Positions 35,241 through 45,555 of a DNA stretch of 64,000 bases are shown piece by piece (the stretch's first letter is position 1; every line of letters begins with the position of its first letter). A model generated the notes under the pieces. That model saw nothing but the letters and a program-made list of their open reading frames with translations, searched no databases and had not been told where the DNA came from. The stretch is from Streptomyces roseifaciens (GTDB lineage: Bacteria > Actinomycetota > Actinomycetes > Streptomycetales > Streptomycetaceae). The stretch covers positions 744,001 to 808,000 of the forward strand of contig NZ_LNBE01000003.1 in the NCBI RefSeq assembly GCF_001445655.1. The letters are read 5' to 3'. The translations under genes and the position numbers were made by a program.

Positions 35241-35845
35241 GCCTTTCCGTCCAGGCTCACGTTGAGCGCGAGCCCCTTGAGCTTGAAGTCGCCCCCGGTC
35301 GCGGAGCGGGCGTGGGACCGCACCCCGGACACCGAGACCTCCGCGGCCTGCAGCCCGAACTGCCCGGGCCTGCCCCGCACTCCGGGGACGGTGTCCAGCG
35401 TGGAGGCGTCCCGGCCGATCTCCACCCGGCCGAAGGTGGCGTCGCCGGTCAGGTCCTCGCTGTCGAGGACCAGGTTGCTCGCCCTGACGGCACCGGCCTT
35501 CCCGCCGGCCGTCAGCTTGAACACCACCGGCCCCAGCGGCGTCGGGACCTGCGCGGACTGGCAGATGTCGGAGAGCGTGGCGTCACCGATGCCCAGCAGC
35601 GCCACCGGATGGCCCTCGCCGTCCGCGGAGCGGTCCACCTCGACGAACGACGCGAGGCCGTTGCTCGACAGCTCGCCCGACGACACCTGGAAGGCCGAGC
35701 CGGACACGGCGAACGACGACGCCAGGACGCCCTCCGCCATCCCGACCGCCATCACCGCGACGGCCGCCAGCGCCGGAACGGCGATGACCGCGGCCTTCCT
35801 CCACGCCGTCCTGCCTTCGGGGGGCCTGCGGTTGTCATGGTCCAC
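35231..35845 (-). CDS. DUF6230 exported protein
   Basis: The 204-residue protein has a single N-terminal hydrophobic segment (AAVIAVPALAAVAVMAVGMAEGVLA), probably a signal anchor. A beta-rich domain with regular hydrophobic alternation follows (DATLSDICQSAQVPTPLGPV). DUF6230 proteins are sometimes labelled cholesterol esterase in Streptomyces genomes, without experimental basis that I know. The GTG start (VDHDNRRP) lies 14 bases from the reductase gene stop. It forms a coupled pair with DUF6114. Confidence 0.85.
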   Translation of the reverse strand: MDHDNRRPPEGRTAWRKAAVIAVPALAAVAVMAVGMAEGVLASSFAVSGSAFQVSSGELSSNGLASFVEVDRSADGEGHPVALLGIGDATLSDICQSAQVPTPLGPVVFKLTAGGKAGAVRASNLVLDSEDLTGDATFGRVEIGRDASTLDTVPGVRGRPGQFGLQAAEVSVSGVRSHARSATGGDFKLKGLALNVSLDGKACF

Positions 35846-35859
35846 GGTGGGCCTTCCTG

Positions 35860-36975
35860 TCAGCTGTGCAGGGGGATGCGGACGTTCAGGGCGGCCCGGA
35901 CGTAGGCACCGTCGACCGGGGCGGGCGGCGGCAGGCCGGGCAGGGCGTCGTACAGCGGGGTCCCGTCGTCGGCCCGGCTGCGCCAGTTGTGCCCGAAGAA
36001 GTTCTCCAGCATCGGGTTGACCTGCTGCTCCACGAGGTTGGGGCGGTCGACCGAGGGCCGGAGGACCAGCTCGACGCCGGGCAGCAGCTCGCCGACGGCC
36101 GCGACCAGGACCGGCGCGGGCGTGTCCACGGGGTGGACCACCGGGTAGGCCGTGACGCCGGGCGGGTGCGGCAGGCGCGCGAGACGGAGCATGGCGTCGA
36201 CGGCGTACTCGACGGGGACGATGTTCAGGCGGGAGGCGGAGTCGCCCACCAGTCGCAGGCGCACGCGCGGCACGCCGGCGCGTCTGCGCAGCAGGAGGCC
36301 CCGCAGCAGCGGCGGGGCCTGCCCGACGAGGTCGCGCAGGCCCGCGCCGAGGATGGACAGGGGCTGCTGGGCGGCGCCTTCGGGGACGGGCCGGTCGGTG
36401 GCCAGGAGGCTCGGGCGCAGGACGAGGGCCGTGCGCCCCCGCCGGCCGGCCCACTCCTGCACGACGCCCTCGGCCTGCCGCTTGGTCCGTTCGTAGCCCG
36501 TGACGGCCTCGCCCAGAGGGGAGTCCGTGCCGGCCGGCGTGTCGTCACCGGCGACGTAGGCGGTGCTGACGTACAGGAACGGGGAGCAGGCCGGGGCGCG
36601 GTCGGCGAGTTCGGTGAGGTGGCGGGTGCCCGTGACGTTGACGGGCGTGAGCGTGTCCACGGTGCCGATCAGGGACAGGGCCGCGGCGCAGTGCCAGACG
36701 GCCTCGGCCTCCCCGGCGAGCCGGTCGTGCTCCGCGGGCTCCAGCCCCAGGCCGGGCCGGGTCAGGTCCACGGGCACGGCGGTCAGCAGCCCGCCTGCCC
36801 GGGCCAGTTCGGAGTCGTCGGCGCCGCAGTCGCGCAGCGCGTTCTCCAGCCGGGCGGCCAGGGGCAGGCCGGCGGCGTCGCGGCCGAGGGCCGCCACGGG
36901 CCTGCCGCCGGCCAGCAGCGCCCGCAGCAGCCGGGAGCCGAGGAAGCCCGTGGCGCCGGTGATCACGACGGTCAC
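35860..36975 (-). CDS. Thioester-reductase-like NAD(P)-dependent SDR (PKS off-loading candidate)
   Basis: The 371-residue protein is an extended SDR of the NAD_binding_4/thioester-reductase type: GATGFLG (7-13), catalytic T138 and Y161-x3-K165, and TPVNVTGTRHL. Such domains usually sit at the end of NRPS, PKS or carboxylate reductases and release the carrier-bound chain as aldehyde or alcohol. Here it is a separate protein whose start overlaps the PKS stop by 4 bases, so it probably releases the PKS product reductively in trans. Confidence 0.85.
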   Translation of the reverse strand: MTVVITGATGFLGSRLLRALLAGGRPVAALGRDAAGLPLAARLENALRDCGADDSELARAGGLLTAVPVDLTRPGLGLEPAEHDRLAGEAEAVWHCAAALSLIGTVDTLTPVNVTGTRHLTELADRAPACSPFLYVSTAYVAGDDTPAGTDSPLGEAVTGYERTKRQAEGVVQEWAGRRGRTALVLRPSLLATDRPVPEGAAQQPLSILGAGLRDLVGQAPPLLRGLLLRRRAGVPRVRLRLVGDSASRLNIVPVEYAVDAMLRLARLPHPPGVTAYPVVHPVDTPAPVLVAAVGELLPGVELVLRPSVDRPNLVEQQVNPMLENFFGHNWRSRADDGTPLYDALPGLPPPAPVDGAYVRAALNVRIPLHS

Positions 36976-39900
36976 GCGTCACCCGCCTTCCGGCTGCCGG
37001 GCAGGGCGGGGAGCGTGCCGGGCAGGGCGGGGAGCTTGCCCGGCAGCGCCGGGACCGCGCCCGCCGTCGTGCCCGCCCGGGCCTGCTTGAGGAGGTGGGG
37101 CAGGACGGTCTCGGTGATGCCGTGGACGGAGCCGTCGGAGTGCAGCAGTTCCATGACCGGCACCTCCTGGTTGAGGTGCTTGCGGAACTTGGCGAGCATC
37201 TCCATGCCCATGAGCGAGTCCATGCCGTACTGCTGCAGCGGCCGGTGCCGGTCGACCTCCTCCGGCGGCATGTGCAGCGTGTCGGCGACCATGGAGGCGA
37301 TGAGGTCCTCGACGAGGACCTGGCCCTCGGCGGCGGAGGCGCCGGCGAGCTGTTCGAGGAGCTCCTCCAGGCGCCAGGTGGTGCCTTCGACGGTGGTGGG
37401 CAGGATGGCGGCGAAGCGGGGGCCGTTCACGGCCGGGAAGAGCACGGAGGCCCGGCCCCAGTCGAAGCGGGCGAACACGGCCCGTTCCGCCTGCCTTCCG
37501 AGCAGATCCTCCAGGGCGGTCAGGGCGTCGCCCGGTTCGACGGGCAGGACGCCGGCGGCGCTCAGGATGGCCGTCAGGTCGTTGCGGGCGACGTAGCCGA
37601 CGCGGCCGATGGCGCCCCAGGCCACGGCCAGGCCGGGACGGCCCGCCGCCCGGCGCGCCCGCACGAGCGCCTCCATCGCGAGGTTGGCCGCCACGTAGGC
37701 TGCCTGGCGCGGGGTCCCGGCGGCCGCGCCGGCCGAGGAGTAGACGACGAACTCCGCCTGCGGGCACAGCTCGTCAAGCAGGAGCGCTCCTGTCCACTTC
37801 GGGGCGACGACGGCGCGGAGCCGTTCGTCGGTGAGCTCCGTCAAGGCGTCGTCGTCGAGGTGCATGGCGGCGTGCACGACGCACCGGACGGGACGGCCGT
37901 CCGCTTCGAGGCCCGCCAGCAGCCGGCGCACGGCCGGCGCGTCACTGATGTCGACGGCGTGCGCCTGCGCGTCGACGCCCTGTGCGCGCAGTCCGGCCAG
38001 CAGCTCTGCGGCCTCGGGCGCCTCCTCGCCCCGCCGGCTGACGAGGTCCAGCCGGCGGGCGCCGCGCGCGGCGAGCCACCGTGCGGTCTCCGCGCCGAAG
38101 CCGCCCAGGCCCCCGGTGACGAGGCAGGTCCCGTCGGCAGCGGGACGCAGGGGGCGTGGGGCGCGGTGGACGGGTACCGGCTCGTCGAACGTGATCACGA
38201 CCTTGCCCAGGTGCTTGGAGTGCTGCAGGAGCCGGAACGCCTCCTCGATGCGGTGGGCGGGATAGGCCAGGTGGGGCAGCGGCACGTAGTCGCCGGCGCG
38301 GATGTGCGCGAGGACCTCGTCGAAGACCGCCGCGACGTGGGCGGGGGCCTGCCAGACCAGGTTGGCGGCATCCACGACACAGTGCACGACGTTCTCCGCC
38401 AGCGCCTTCTGCAGCATGCGCTCGTTGCCGAGGACGTCCCGCTTGCCGAGCTCGACGAACCGGCCGCAGGGGGCCAGCAGTTCGCGGGTGCGGGCCGCAG
38501 CCTCGCCGCTGAGGGAATTGAGCACGACGTCGACGCCGCGCCCGCCCGTGTGCTCACGGACCCGGTCGGCGAAGGCGTGCGTGCGCGAGTCCAGCACCAG
38601 CTCGGCTCCGAGGGCGCGCGCCAGGTCCCGCTTGACCGGGCTGCCCGCCGTCGCGATGAGCCGGGCGCCCACGAGTTCGGCGTACTGGCCCGCCGCCATG
38701 CCGACGCCTCCGGCGGCGCCGTGGACGAGGAGCACCTCGCCCGGCCGGAGGCGGGCGAGGTGCTCGAGGCTGTGCTGGACGGTGAAGAAGACCGCCGGCA
38801 GGGTGGCCGCCTCGCCGAACGTCATGCCGTCGGGGACGGGGCGCAGTGCGGCGGCCGGGATCCGCACGTGGGAGGCGAAGGCCCCGGGGAACAGGCCGAA
38901 GACCCGGTCGCCCACGGACAGCTCCGCGACGTCCTCTCCCACGGCGGTGACCACCCCGGCCCCTTCCAGGCCCAGGTAGGCCTCCGAGGAGATGCCGTCC
39001 TCGGCCACCGGTGGCAGCAGCCCCGTCGCGACCATCACATCGCGGTAGTTGAGCGCCGCGGCGCGCACCGCGACCACCACCTCCGCCGGCCCCGGGTCGC
39101 CGACGGCCGTCTCGGTCCACCGCAGCCCGTAGGCCAGACCCTGGTCGCGGAGGTGCAGCCGGTAGCGGACCCCGCTGTCCGGTCCGGCCGGTTCCGCGAG
39201 CGGAGCGGCCCGCTCGAAGCGGTGGACGAACCGGCCGCCCCGGGTCAGGGCGACCTCGTCCTCGTCCTGCTCGCCCTCGGGCGCCGCGGCGAGGAGCTCG
39301 CGGGCCAGCCGCGCCGCGTCCTCGGCCGGGCCGGGCCCGCGGTCCAGGGAGACGCGCCGCACGGTGACGGACGTTTCGTTGGCCAGCGTACGGGTCACGC
39401 CCCACGCGGCGGCCTGACCGGGGAAGGCCGGCCGTTCCGGCGCGGGCAGCACCCCGCTGGGGTGGGTGACCAGGACGAAGTGCTGCTCGGACGCGTGCTG
39501 CAGCGCCTGGTCGGCCTGGGCCAGGGAGCGCAGCGCGGCGGCCCGGCGCACGGCCAGCTCCGTACAGGCGACGGGGTCGCCCGCGGCGACCCGGTCCGGG
39601 GCGGAGCTCAGGAGCAGGGCGAGCGCTGCCGACGGTGCCTGCCCTAGGAGGTCCTGCCATCCCTCCGTGCTCTCCGGCAGCGGCACCGCGCGTGCCGCCG
39701 TACAGCCCGCTGCGGTCAGCTCCGCCGCCGTCTGCGTGGCCAGGGCGTTCTCGGCGGCGTCCTCGGTGACGAGGAGCCAGGAGTCCCGGGCGGGCGGCCC
39801 GGTGGGGACGGGCGGTGGGGCGCCGACCGCCGCCGGGGTACGGGCGAGGAGCACGGAGAAGTGCTCGCTCGCGGGTGCGCTCGCGGCACTCACCTGCACC

Positions 39901-42900
39901 ACGTCCGCGAAGCCGCTTCCGGACAGCACGTCCGGCCACTGCTCGCGGGGCAGCAGGATGGTTTCCGGGCGGAGCGCGGTGTCGCGGGCCGCCCAGAAGT
40001 CCTCCAGCGTGCCGAACATCAGGGCCAGGATCCGCGGTTCGTGGACCTCGAGAGCGAGCAGGTGACCCCCGGGGGCGAGCAGCCGGGCCACCCGTTGCAG
40101 GCACTCCTTCAGGTCCAGCGCCGTGTGCAGCGCGAGCCCGGCGACGACGACGTCGAAGGAGCCCTCGGCGAGGCCCTGCTCCGCCGGTTCGGTGTTCAGG
40201 TCGAAGGCGCGGTAGGCGAGGAGGGAGTCGTAGCGGCCGAGGCGTGCCTGGGCAGGGGCGAAGAACGCAGCGGAGACGTCGGTGAAGACGTACCGGGCGC
40301 GGTCGTCCAGCAGCGGCAGGAGGTGCGCGGTCAGCCCGCCCGTACCGGCGCCCACCTCCAGGATGCGCAGCGGCCGGTCGGCGGGCCAGGAACGGATCAG
40401 TGCGCCCAGCAGCTCTGCGACCATGCGGTTGTGGGCCATCACCGGAGGGTTGATGTCGTAGTACTGCTGGACCAGCTCCGGACCGCTGTCCTGGAACAGC
40501 AGCTCCAGCGGGTCCCGCCGCCCGCACAGCAGCTCCGGCAACTGCAGGGCGAAGCGCAGGTTGAGGGCGTGCGAGGGGAGGTAGTCGGCGAGCCCGGACA
40601 CCTCCCGCCGGCCCGGCACCGTCCCGGTTCCCAGCAAGTGCCAGCCCTCCCCGGCGGGCGCCAGCAGCCCCTCCTTCTCCGCCATGCGTGCCAGCAGCCG
40701 CACCAGCTCCTCGTGCCGCGGCAGCACTCCCGCCGCACGGAGGTCGCCGAACGTGAAGGCGTCCTGACCCGGCAGAAGTTGTGCGAAGGCGTTGGCCGCA
40801 CTGGCCCCCGTGAGCCGCTGCAGAAAGGTGTGCGCCTCTCCGTACCGCTCGGCCCACGGCCCGCTCCGCAGCCGCTCCAGCCCCTCCTCCGCCGCCGCGG
40901 CCACCTCGCCCGGCGACGGCGGCACCCACGCCGGCACCGGCTGGCCGGGCAGCGGCGCGGCACGCAGCACCGTGGTGAACTCCTCGCCCCGGTCCCCGGC
41001 CGGCAGGACCAGCCGTTGCAGGCGGCAGCCCGTCAGCTCCAGCGCCACCGCCCCGTCCTCGCCGGTGACCGTGACGTCCCACACGGCCTCGCGCGCGGTG
41101 TGCGAGCGCTGCCGTACGTGCACCAGCCCTTCCGCGGGCGGCCGCGCCCACATGCGGACGCCGTCCACCCCCGACGGCAGGTAGCCCGTTTCCGCGCCGG
41201 CCAGCAGCGGCGCCCCCGCCTGCAGGGCGCCGTCGAGCAGCGCGGGATGGACCACGTACCCGCCGTAGCCGTCGTCCGGCGGATCGCAGTGGTAGGCCGC
41301 GAGGACCTCGCCGTCGCCGGTGTGCAGTTCGCGCAGCACCCGGAACGCCGGGCCGTACGCCAGGCCGGCCGCGGCCAGGGCAGCGTAGTGCTCCTCGCCG
41401 CCGGTGCGGCCGGTGAGCCGCTCCCGCACCCGGGCGACGTCCACCGGCTCCGGCCGGGCGGCGGCCGCGCGCCGGACCCGGCCGCGGGCGTGCTGCCGCC
41501 AGCCGCCCGTGTCGCCGGTGCGGCTGGCGACGCGGACGATGCCGTCCTCGTCGCTCAGGGACGTCGTCAGGCGGACGTCCATCGCCGCGTCCCAGGCCAG
41601 GGGCAGGGCGCGGGTGATCTCCAGGTCGTCGACCTCGGCCCGGCCGCCGAAGGCCTCCCGCCCTGCGGCCAGCGCCAGCTCCACGAACCCGGTGGCGGGC
41701 ATCACCACGGATCCGGCGACGCGGTGGTCGGCCAGCCAGGGGGTGCGGGTGCGCTCGACGGGCGTGTGCCACGTGGGCTCCAGCACCGGTGCGCGCTCGC
41801 CGAGCAGCGGGTGCACCAGGACCCCGTCGCCGCTGGTGCGCACCCAGTGCTCCGGCGTGCCGTGCCAGTACGGCTCGCGCTGCCACGGGTAGGGCGGCAG
41901 GTCCGCGACCGAGCCGGGCCCGGGGAACCAGCGCTCCGCCGCGCCGGCGTCACCGGCGGCCAGCAGCCGTGCGGCGGCCCGGCGCACGGCCGCCCCGTCG
42001 CACCTCTCGCGGGTCACGGGGGAGACGACGGGGAACGGGCCGCCCGGGGCCTCGGAGGCGATACGGTTCAGCGCGCCGGCCAGCCCCGGCTGCGGGGAGA
42101 TCTCCGCCACGGCCGCGATCCCGGCGTCCGCCGCCTGCGCCACCGCCTCCGCGAACCGCACCGGCCGGCGGGCGTTGTGCCACCAGTACGCGGCGTCCAG
42201 CTGCCCGTCCGTGACGGGCCCGCCCGTCACCGTGGAGTACATCGGCAGCCGCGGCCGGTGCGCGACGAGACCTGCCAGCCCCGCGCGGAGCGGCTCCTCG
42301 ATCGGGTCCATCGCCGCGCTGTGGAAGCCGTGGTCGACTCCGAGCTCGCGGAACGGCACCTCCCGTGCGGCCAGTTCCCGGCCCAGCGACCGCAGCGCCG
42401 CGGCCTGCCCGGAGACGGTCACGTCCCGGGCGCTGTTGACCGCCGCGATCTCCAGCAGCCCCTCGTACGCGGCGATCGCCTCCCGGGCCTCCTCCTCGCC
42501 CAGCCCGATCGCGGCCATGCGGCCCGTCCCGGCCGTCGCGGCCTGCGCCCGGCTGCGTTCGGCGATCACCCGCGCCGCGCCCGGCAGGTCGAGCGCCCCG
42601 CTGACGTACGCCGCCGCCACCTCGCCGACGCTGTGCCCCAGCACGGCCGCCGGGACGGTCCCGTACTCGGCCAGCAGGGCCACCAGCCCGAGCTGAAAGG
42701 CGAACAGCGCGGGCTGCGCGAAGGCGGTGTCCGCCATCCGCTCCACCGTCCCCTCCGGCGGACTCTCCCTCAGCAGCTGTGCCACCGACCAGCCCAGCAG
42801 AGGCTCCAGGTGCCGGTCCGCCTCCTCGACCGCCGTACGGAACACGGGCTCATGCGCCATCAGCTCGGCGCCCATGCCCGGCCACTGCGTACCGTTGCCG

Positions 42901-44543
42901 CAGAAGACGAAGACCACGCCCCCCGAGGGCGGCCGTTCGGTGTGCACGGAGGCGGCGGCCTGAGCCGTCTCGTCCCCGGCCAGGGCCTCCAGCTGCCCGG
43001 CCGCGTCCTCCGGGCCGTCGGCCATGACGGCCGCGCGGTGCGGGTGCCGGGTCCGCCGCCGGGAGGCGGTCCAGCACAGGTCGTAGAAGTCCTCCTCCGG
43101 CACGTCCCGCACGTGGGCGGCGACCGCCCGGGCGGCCTCGGCCAGGGCCCGGCGGGTGCGCCCCGAGACCACCAGCGGCAGCGGCCCCTGCCGCGCGGGA
43201 GCCGCCGGGCGCTGCCGCTGCGGCGCGGAGCCCAGCACCACGTGCGCGTTCGCACCGCCGAAGCCGAAGCTGTTCACGCCCACCACGCCGCCGTCGCAGG
43301 CCGCCACCGGCCGCATGCCGCCGACCGGGCAGAGGTTCAGCCCCGCGAAGTCGATCTCAGGGTTGACGGGGTCGCCGTGCAGCGAGGCCGGGATCCGGCC
43401 GTGCCGGAGCACCAGCATCCCCTTGAACAGGCCGGCCATCCCCGAAGCGGGCTCCGCGTGCCCCATGTTGGTCTTCACCGATCCGATCGGCAGCGGCCCG
43501 TTCGTCCGCGGGACGCCCAGCGCGGCGCCGACCGCCCGGCACTCCAGGGGGTCGCCCACCGGGGTGCCCGTGCCGTGCGCCTCGAAGTACAGCACCTGGT
43601 CGGGGCCGGTCCCGGCCCGCTCGTACACCTCCTGCAGCAGCCGCCGCTGCATCTCCGTGCTCGGCACCGTCATCCCCGAGGTGCTGCCGTCGCAGTTGGC
43701 CCCGCTGCCCACGATCACCGCGTGCACCCGGTCGCCGTCCGCGAGCGCGTCGGGCAGCCGCTTGAGGACCACCATCCCGCCGCCCTCGGCCCGCACGTAG
43801 CCGTCGGCCCCCGCGGAGAACGTCGCGCAGCGCCCGCGCGGCGAGAGCATCAGCGTGCGGGAGAAGCCGACGAAGTGGTACGGGCTGAGGAGCAGGTTCG
43901 CGCCGCCCGCGAGGGCCGTGCGGCTGCGGCCCGAGCGCAGCGTCTCGCACGCCTGGTGCACGGCGATGAGCGAGGAGGAACAGGCGGTGTCCACCGCGAT
44001 GCTGGGGCCCCGCAGGTCGAAGACGTAACTCAGCCGGTTCGCGGCGATCGACAGCGCCGAGCCGCTCATCGCGTAGGCGGTGATCTCCTCGACCCGGGCC
44101 ATCTGCAGGCCGCCGTACGACATGTCGCTGATGCCGACGAACACCGCCGTGTCGGAGCCGGCCAGGCAGGCCGGGTCGATGCCCGCGTCGTCGAACGCCT
44201 CGGCCGTCATCTCCAGCAGCATCCGCTGCTGGGGGTCCATGTGCCGGGCCTCGCGCGGCGAGATCCCGAAGTACTCCGGGTCGAAGCCGGAGACGTCCCC
44301 GAGGTAGCCGCCCGCCATCGTGTACGCCTTGCCCGGCCGTTCCAGGTCCGGGTCGGAGAAGCGGGCCGCGTCGATCCGGTCCGCCGGCGGGGCCGGGCTG
44401 ATCAGGTCTCTCTCCTCGGCGAGGGCGGTCCACAGCCCGCCGAGGTCCGTGATGCCGCCGGGCAGGCGGCAGGCGGCGCCCACGACGGCCAGGGGGACGG
44501 AGGGATCGGGGGGTGCGACGGGCCGGGAGGCGGTGTGCTCCAT
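36972..44543 (-). CDS. Single-module reducing type I PKS: KS-AT-DH-cMT-ER-KR-ACP
   Basis: The 2523-residue protein carries one full module. The KS has active-site C188 (DTACSS). The AT has GHSVGE near 635 and FHSAAMD, suggesting malonyl. The DH has the H-x3-G-x4-P motif (HRVAGSVVMP) near 940. The C-methyltransferase has EVGAGTGG near 1398. The ER has HGAAGGVGM near 1943. The KR has TGGLGGFG near 2144, LDD in HLDDDAL and Y/N in AAYVAAN. The ACP has GMDSL near 2442. This order is that of fungal highly reducing iterative PKSs. With no second module, it is probably iterative, giving a methyl-branched saturated chain. AGGAGTG precedes the ATG. Confidence 0.92.
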   Translation of the reverse strand: MEHTASRPVAPPDPSVPLAVVGAACRLPGGITDLGGLWTALAEERDLISPAPPADRIDAARFSDPDLERPGKAYTMAGGYLGDVSGFDPEYFGISPREARHMDPQQRMLLEMTAEAFDDAGIDPACLAGSDTAVFVGISDMSYGGLQMARVEEITAYAMSGSALSIAANRLSYVFDLRGPSIAVDTACSSSLIAVHQACETLRSGRSRTALAGGANLLLSPYHFVGFSRTLMLSPRGRCATFSAGADGYVRAEGGGMVVLKRLPDALADGDRVHAVIVGSGANCDGSTSGMTVPSTEMQRRLLQEVYERAGTGPDQVLYFEAHGTGTPVGDPLECRAVGAALGVPRTNGPLPIGSVKTNMGHAEPASGMAGLFKGMLVLRHGRIPASLHGDPVNPEIDFAGLNLCPVGGMRPVAACDGGVVGVNSFGFGGANAHVVLGSAPQRQRPAAPARQGPLPLVVSGRTRRALAEAARAVAAHVRDVPEEDFYDLCWTASRRRTRHPHRAAVMADGPEDAAGQLEALAGDETAQAAASVHTERPPSGGVVFVFCGNGTQWPGMGAELMAHEPVFRTAVEEADRHLEPLLGWSVAQLLRESPPEGTVERMADTAFAQPALFAFQLGLVALLAEYGTVPAAVLGHSVGEVAAAYVSGALDLPGAARVIAERSRAQAATAGTGRMAAIGLGEEEAREAIAAYEGLLEIAAVNSARDVTVSGQAAALRSLGRELAAREVPFRELGVDHGFHSAAMDPIEEPLRAGLAGLVAHRPRLPMYSTVTGGPVTDGQLDAAYWWHNARRPVRFAEAVAQAADAGIAAVAEISPQPGLAGALNRIASEAPGGPFPVVSPVTRERCDGAAVRRAAARLLAAGDAGAAERWFPGPGSVADLPPYPWQREPYWHGTPEHWVRTSGDGVLVHPLLGERAPVLEPTWHTPVERTRTPWLADHRVAGSVVMPATGFVELALAAGREAFGGRAEVDDLEITRALPLAWDAAMDVRLTTSLSDEDGIVRVASRTGDTGGWRQHARGRVRRAAAARPEPVDVARVRERLTGRTGGEEHYAALAAAGLAYGPAFRVLRELHTGDGEVLAAYHCDPPDDGYGGYVVHPALLDGALQAGAPLLAGAETGYLPSGVDGVRMWARPPAEGLVHVRQRSHTAREAVWDVTVTGEDGAVALELTGCRLQRLVLPAGDRGEEFTTVLRAAPLPGQPVPAWVPPSPGEVAAAAEEGLERLRSGPWAERYGEAHTFLQRLTGASAANAFAQLLPGQDAFTFGDLRAAGVLPRHEELVRLLARMAEKEGLLAPAGEGWHLLGTGTVPGRREVSGLADYLPSHALNLRFALQLPELLCGRRDPLELLFQDSGPELVQQYYDINPPVMAHNRMVAELLGALIRSWPADRPLRILEVGAGTGGLTAHLLPLLDDRARYVFTDVSAAFFAPAQARLGRYDSLLAYRAFDLNTEPAEQGLAEGSFDVVVAGLALHTALDLKECLQRVARLLAPGGHLLALEVHEPRILALMFGTLEDFWAARDTALRPETILLPREQWPDVLSGSGFADVVQVSAASAPASEHFSVLLARTPAAVGAPPPVPTGPPARDSWLLVTEDAAENALATQTAAELTAAGCTAARAVPLPESTEGWQDLLGQAPSAALALLLSSAPDRVAAGDPVACTELAVRRAAALRSLAQADQALQHASEQHFVLVTHPSGVLPAPERPAFPGQAAAWGVTRTLANETSVTVRRVSLDRGPGPAEDAARLARELLAAAPEGEQDEDEVALTRGGRFVHRFERAAPLAEPAGPDSGVRYRLHLRDQGLAYGLRWTETAVGDPGPAEVVVAVRAAALNYRDVMVATGLLPPVAEDGISSEAYLGLEGAGVVTAVGEDVAELSVGDRVFGLFPGAFASHVRIPAAALRPVPDGMTFGEAATLPAVFFTVQHSLEHLARLRPGEVLLVHGAAGGVGMAAGQYAELVGARLIATAGSPVKRDLARALGAELVLDSRTHAFADRVREHTGGRGVDVVLNSLSGEAAARTRELLAPCGRFVELGKRDVLGNERMLQKALAENVVHCVVDAANLVWQAPAHVAAVFDEVLAHIRAGDYVPLPHLAYPAHRIEEAFRLLQHSKHLGKVVITFDEPVPVHRAPRPLRPAADGTCLVTGGLGGFGAETARWLAARGARRLDLVSRRGEEAPEAAELLAGLRAQGVDAQAHAVDISDAPAVRRLLAGLEADGRPVRCVVHAAMHLDDDALTELTDERLRAVVAPKWTGALLLDELCPQAEFVVYSSAGAAAGTPRQAAYVAANLAMEALVRARRAAGRPGLAVAWGAIGRVGYVARNDLTAILSAAGVLPVEPGDALTALEDLLGRQAERAVFARFDWGRASVLFPAVNGPRFAAILPTTVEGTTWRLEELLEQLAGASAAEGQVLVEDLIASMVADTLHMPPEEVDRHRPLQQYGMDSLMGMEMLAKFRKHLNQEVPVMELLHSDGSVHGITETVLPHLLKQARAGTTAGAVPALPGKLPALPGTLPALPGSRKAGDA

Positions 44544-44851
44544 GGATCACTCCTGCACGGGGAGAGGGGCCGGGCAGAGCCGGAACAAGAGGCCTTTCCG
44601 GCCTCGCCGCCGATAGTGAACTACCCGCCGGTTTCACTCGTTCGATAGGGAGCGGGGCGCTTCAAGCCGGGGCAGTGGAGCACCGCCTTCCGGCCGTCGG
44701 GCTCCTGCGCCCGGCGTGCGACCCCGGCGGGCGGGGGCCCGCGTCCGCCCGGGCGCCGGGCCGTCCGTGCCCACGTGGATCGTTGTAGGGTGCGATGACC
44801 GCCCTTGACCTGCACGAAGCAGGCAGGGAGCAGATATTCCGGGAGTTCTCC
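44544..44851. promoter_or_regulatory. Divergent PKS/panD control region
   Basis: This 308-base stretch contains both promoters. An AGTGAA/TTCACT inverted repeat (44615-44620 and 44633-44638) lies about 75 bases upstream of the PKS start in a less GC-rich pocket. I see no small gene. The panD frame is open back to an ATG at 44795, so a longer panD start is possible. Confidence 0.45.
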
Positions 44852-45223
44852 ATGATGCGTGTCATGCTCAAGTCCAAGATCCACCGTGCGACGGTCACCG
44901 GGGCCGACCTGAACTACATAGGTTCCCTGACGCTCGACCCCGTGCTGATGGAGCAGGCCGACCTGCTGCCCGGCGAGCAGGTGCACATCGTCGACGTGAA
45001 CAACGGCTCGCGGCTCGAGACCTACGTGATCGAGGGCGAGCGGGGCTCGGGCGTGGTGTGCATCAACGGCGCCGCCGCCCGGCTCGTCGCCCCCGGCGAC
45101 ATCGTGATCATCATCGCCTACGCCTCGGTCGAGGACGCCGAGGCGCGTGAGCTCAAGCCGCGCGTGGTCTTCGTCGACGGCGAGAACAAGGCGATCAGCG
45201 TCGGCGACGACCCGTCGGTCTGA
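44852..45223 (+). CDS. panD: Aspartate 1-decarboxylase (pyruvoyl enzyme)
   Basis: The 123-residue protein is a clear Pan[22 protein letters not shown], with the self-cleavage site G24-S25 that produces the pyruvoyl group, and later [18 protein letters not shown]. It makes beta-alanine from aspartate for pantothenate and CoA. The chosen ATG has GGGAG 6 bases upstream and puts the serine at position 25 as in E. coli; an upstream ATG would add 19 residues. It stands next to a PKS and not with panB/panC, suggesting CoA or phosphopantetheine supply, or chance. Confidence 0.93.
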   Translation: MMRVMLKSKIHRATVTGADLNYIGSLTLDPVLMEQADLLPGEQVHIVDVNNGSRLETYVIEGERGSGVVCINGAAARLVAPGDIVIIIAYASVEDAEARELKPRVVFVDGENKAISVGDDPSV

Positions 45224-45555
45224 CCGCCCGAGCCGTCCGAACCGCCTCCGGGCGGCCGGCATCCTCGCCCGACGGCCCCGGCCCGGGACGTGACAACCCG
45301 TCCCGCCGTCCGTCCCGGTCCACTGGCCGTCAACTCCCTGGACAAGAGCGTCGGTTGACCAATTCCGGCATGCCGGCTTCGGGGGAGGCGGGGCCGGGGG
45401 AGCGGCGGAGTGGGGCGGCGTCGCCCTTGGGGGCGAACCAGTCGATCAGACCTTCCGATGCACAAATGTTTCTTTTCTTCCTGCAACCGTACAAGCGTAT
45501 GGATCATCTGTAGAAGCGAAGGCCACATCCAGAAAGCCAGAAAGGTCGTCTCACC

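Noticed and set aside
36972..44648. Very long plus-strand open frames antisense to the PKS and other large genes
   Set aside because: They are shadow frames of high-GC coding DNA: composition is Arg/Gly/Pro/Val-rich with no domain motif, while the opposite strand has full catalytic motifs.
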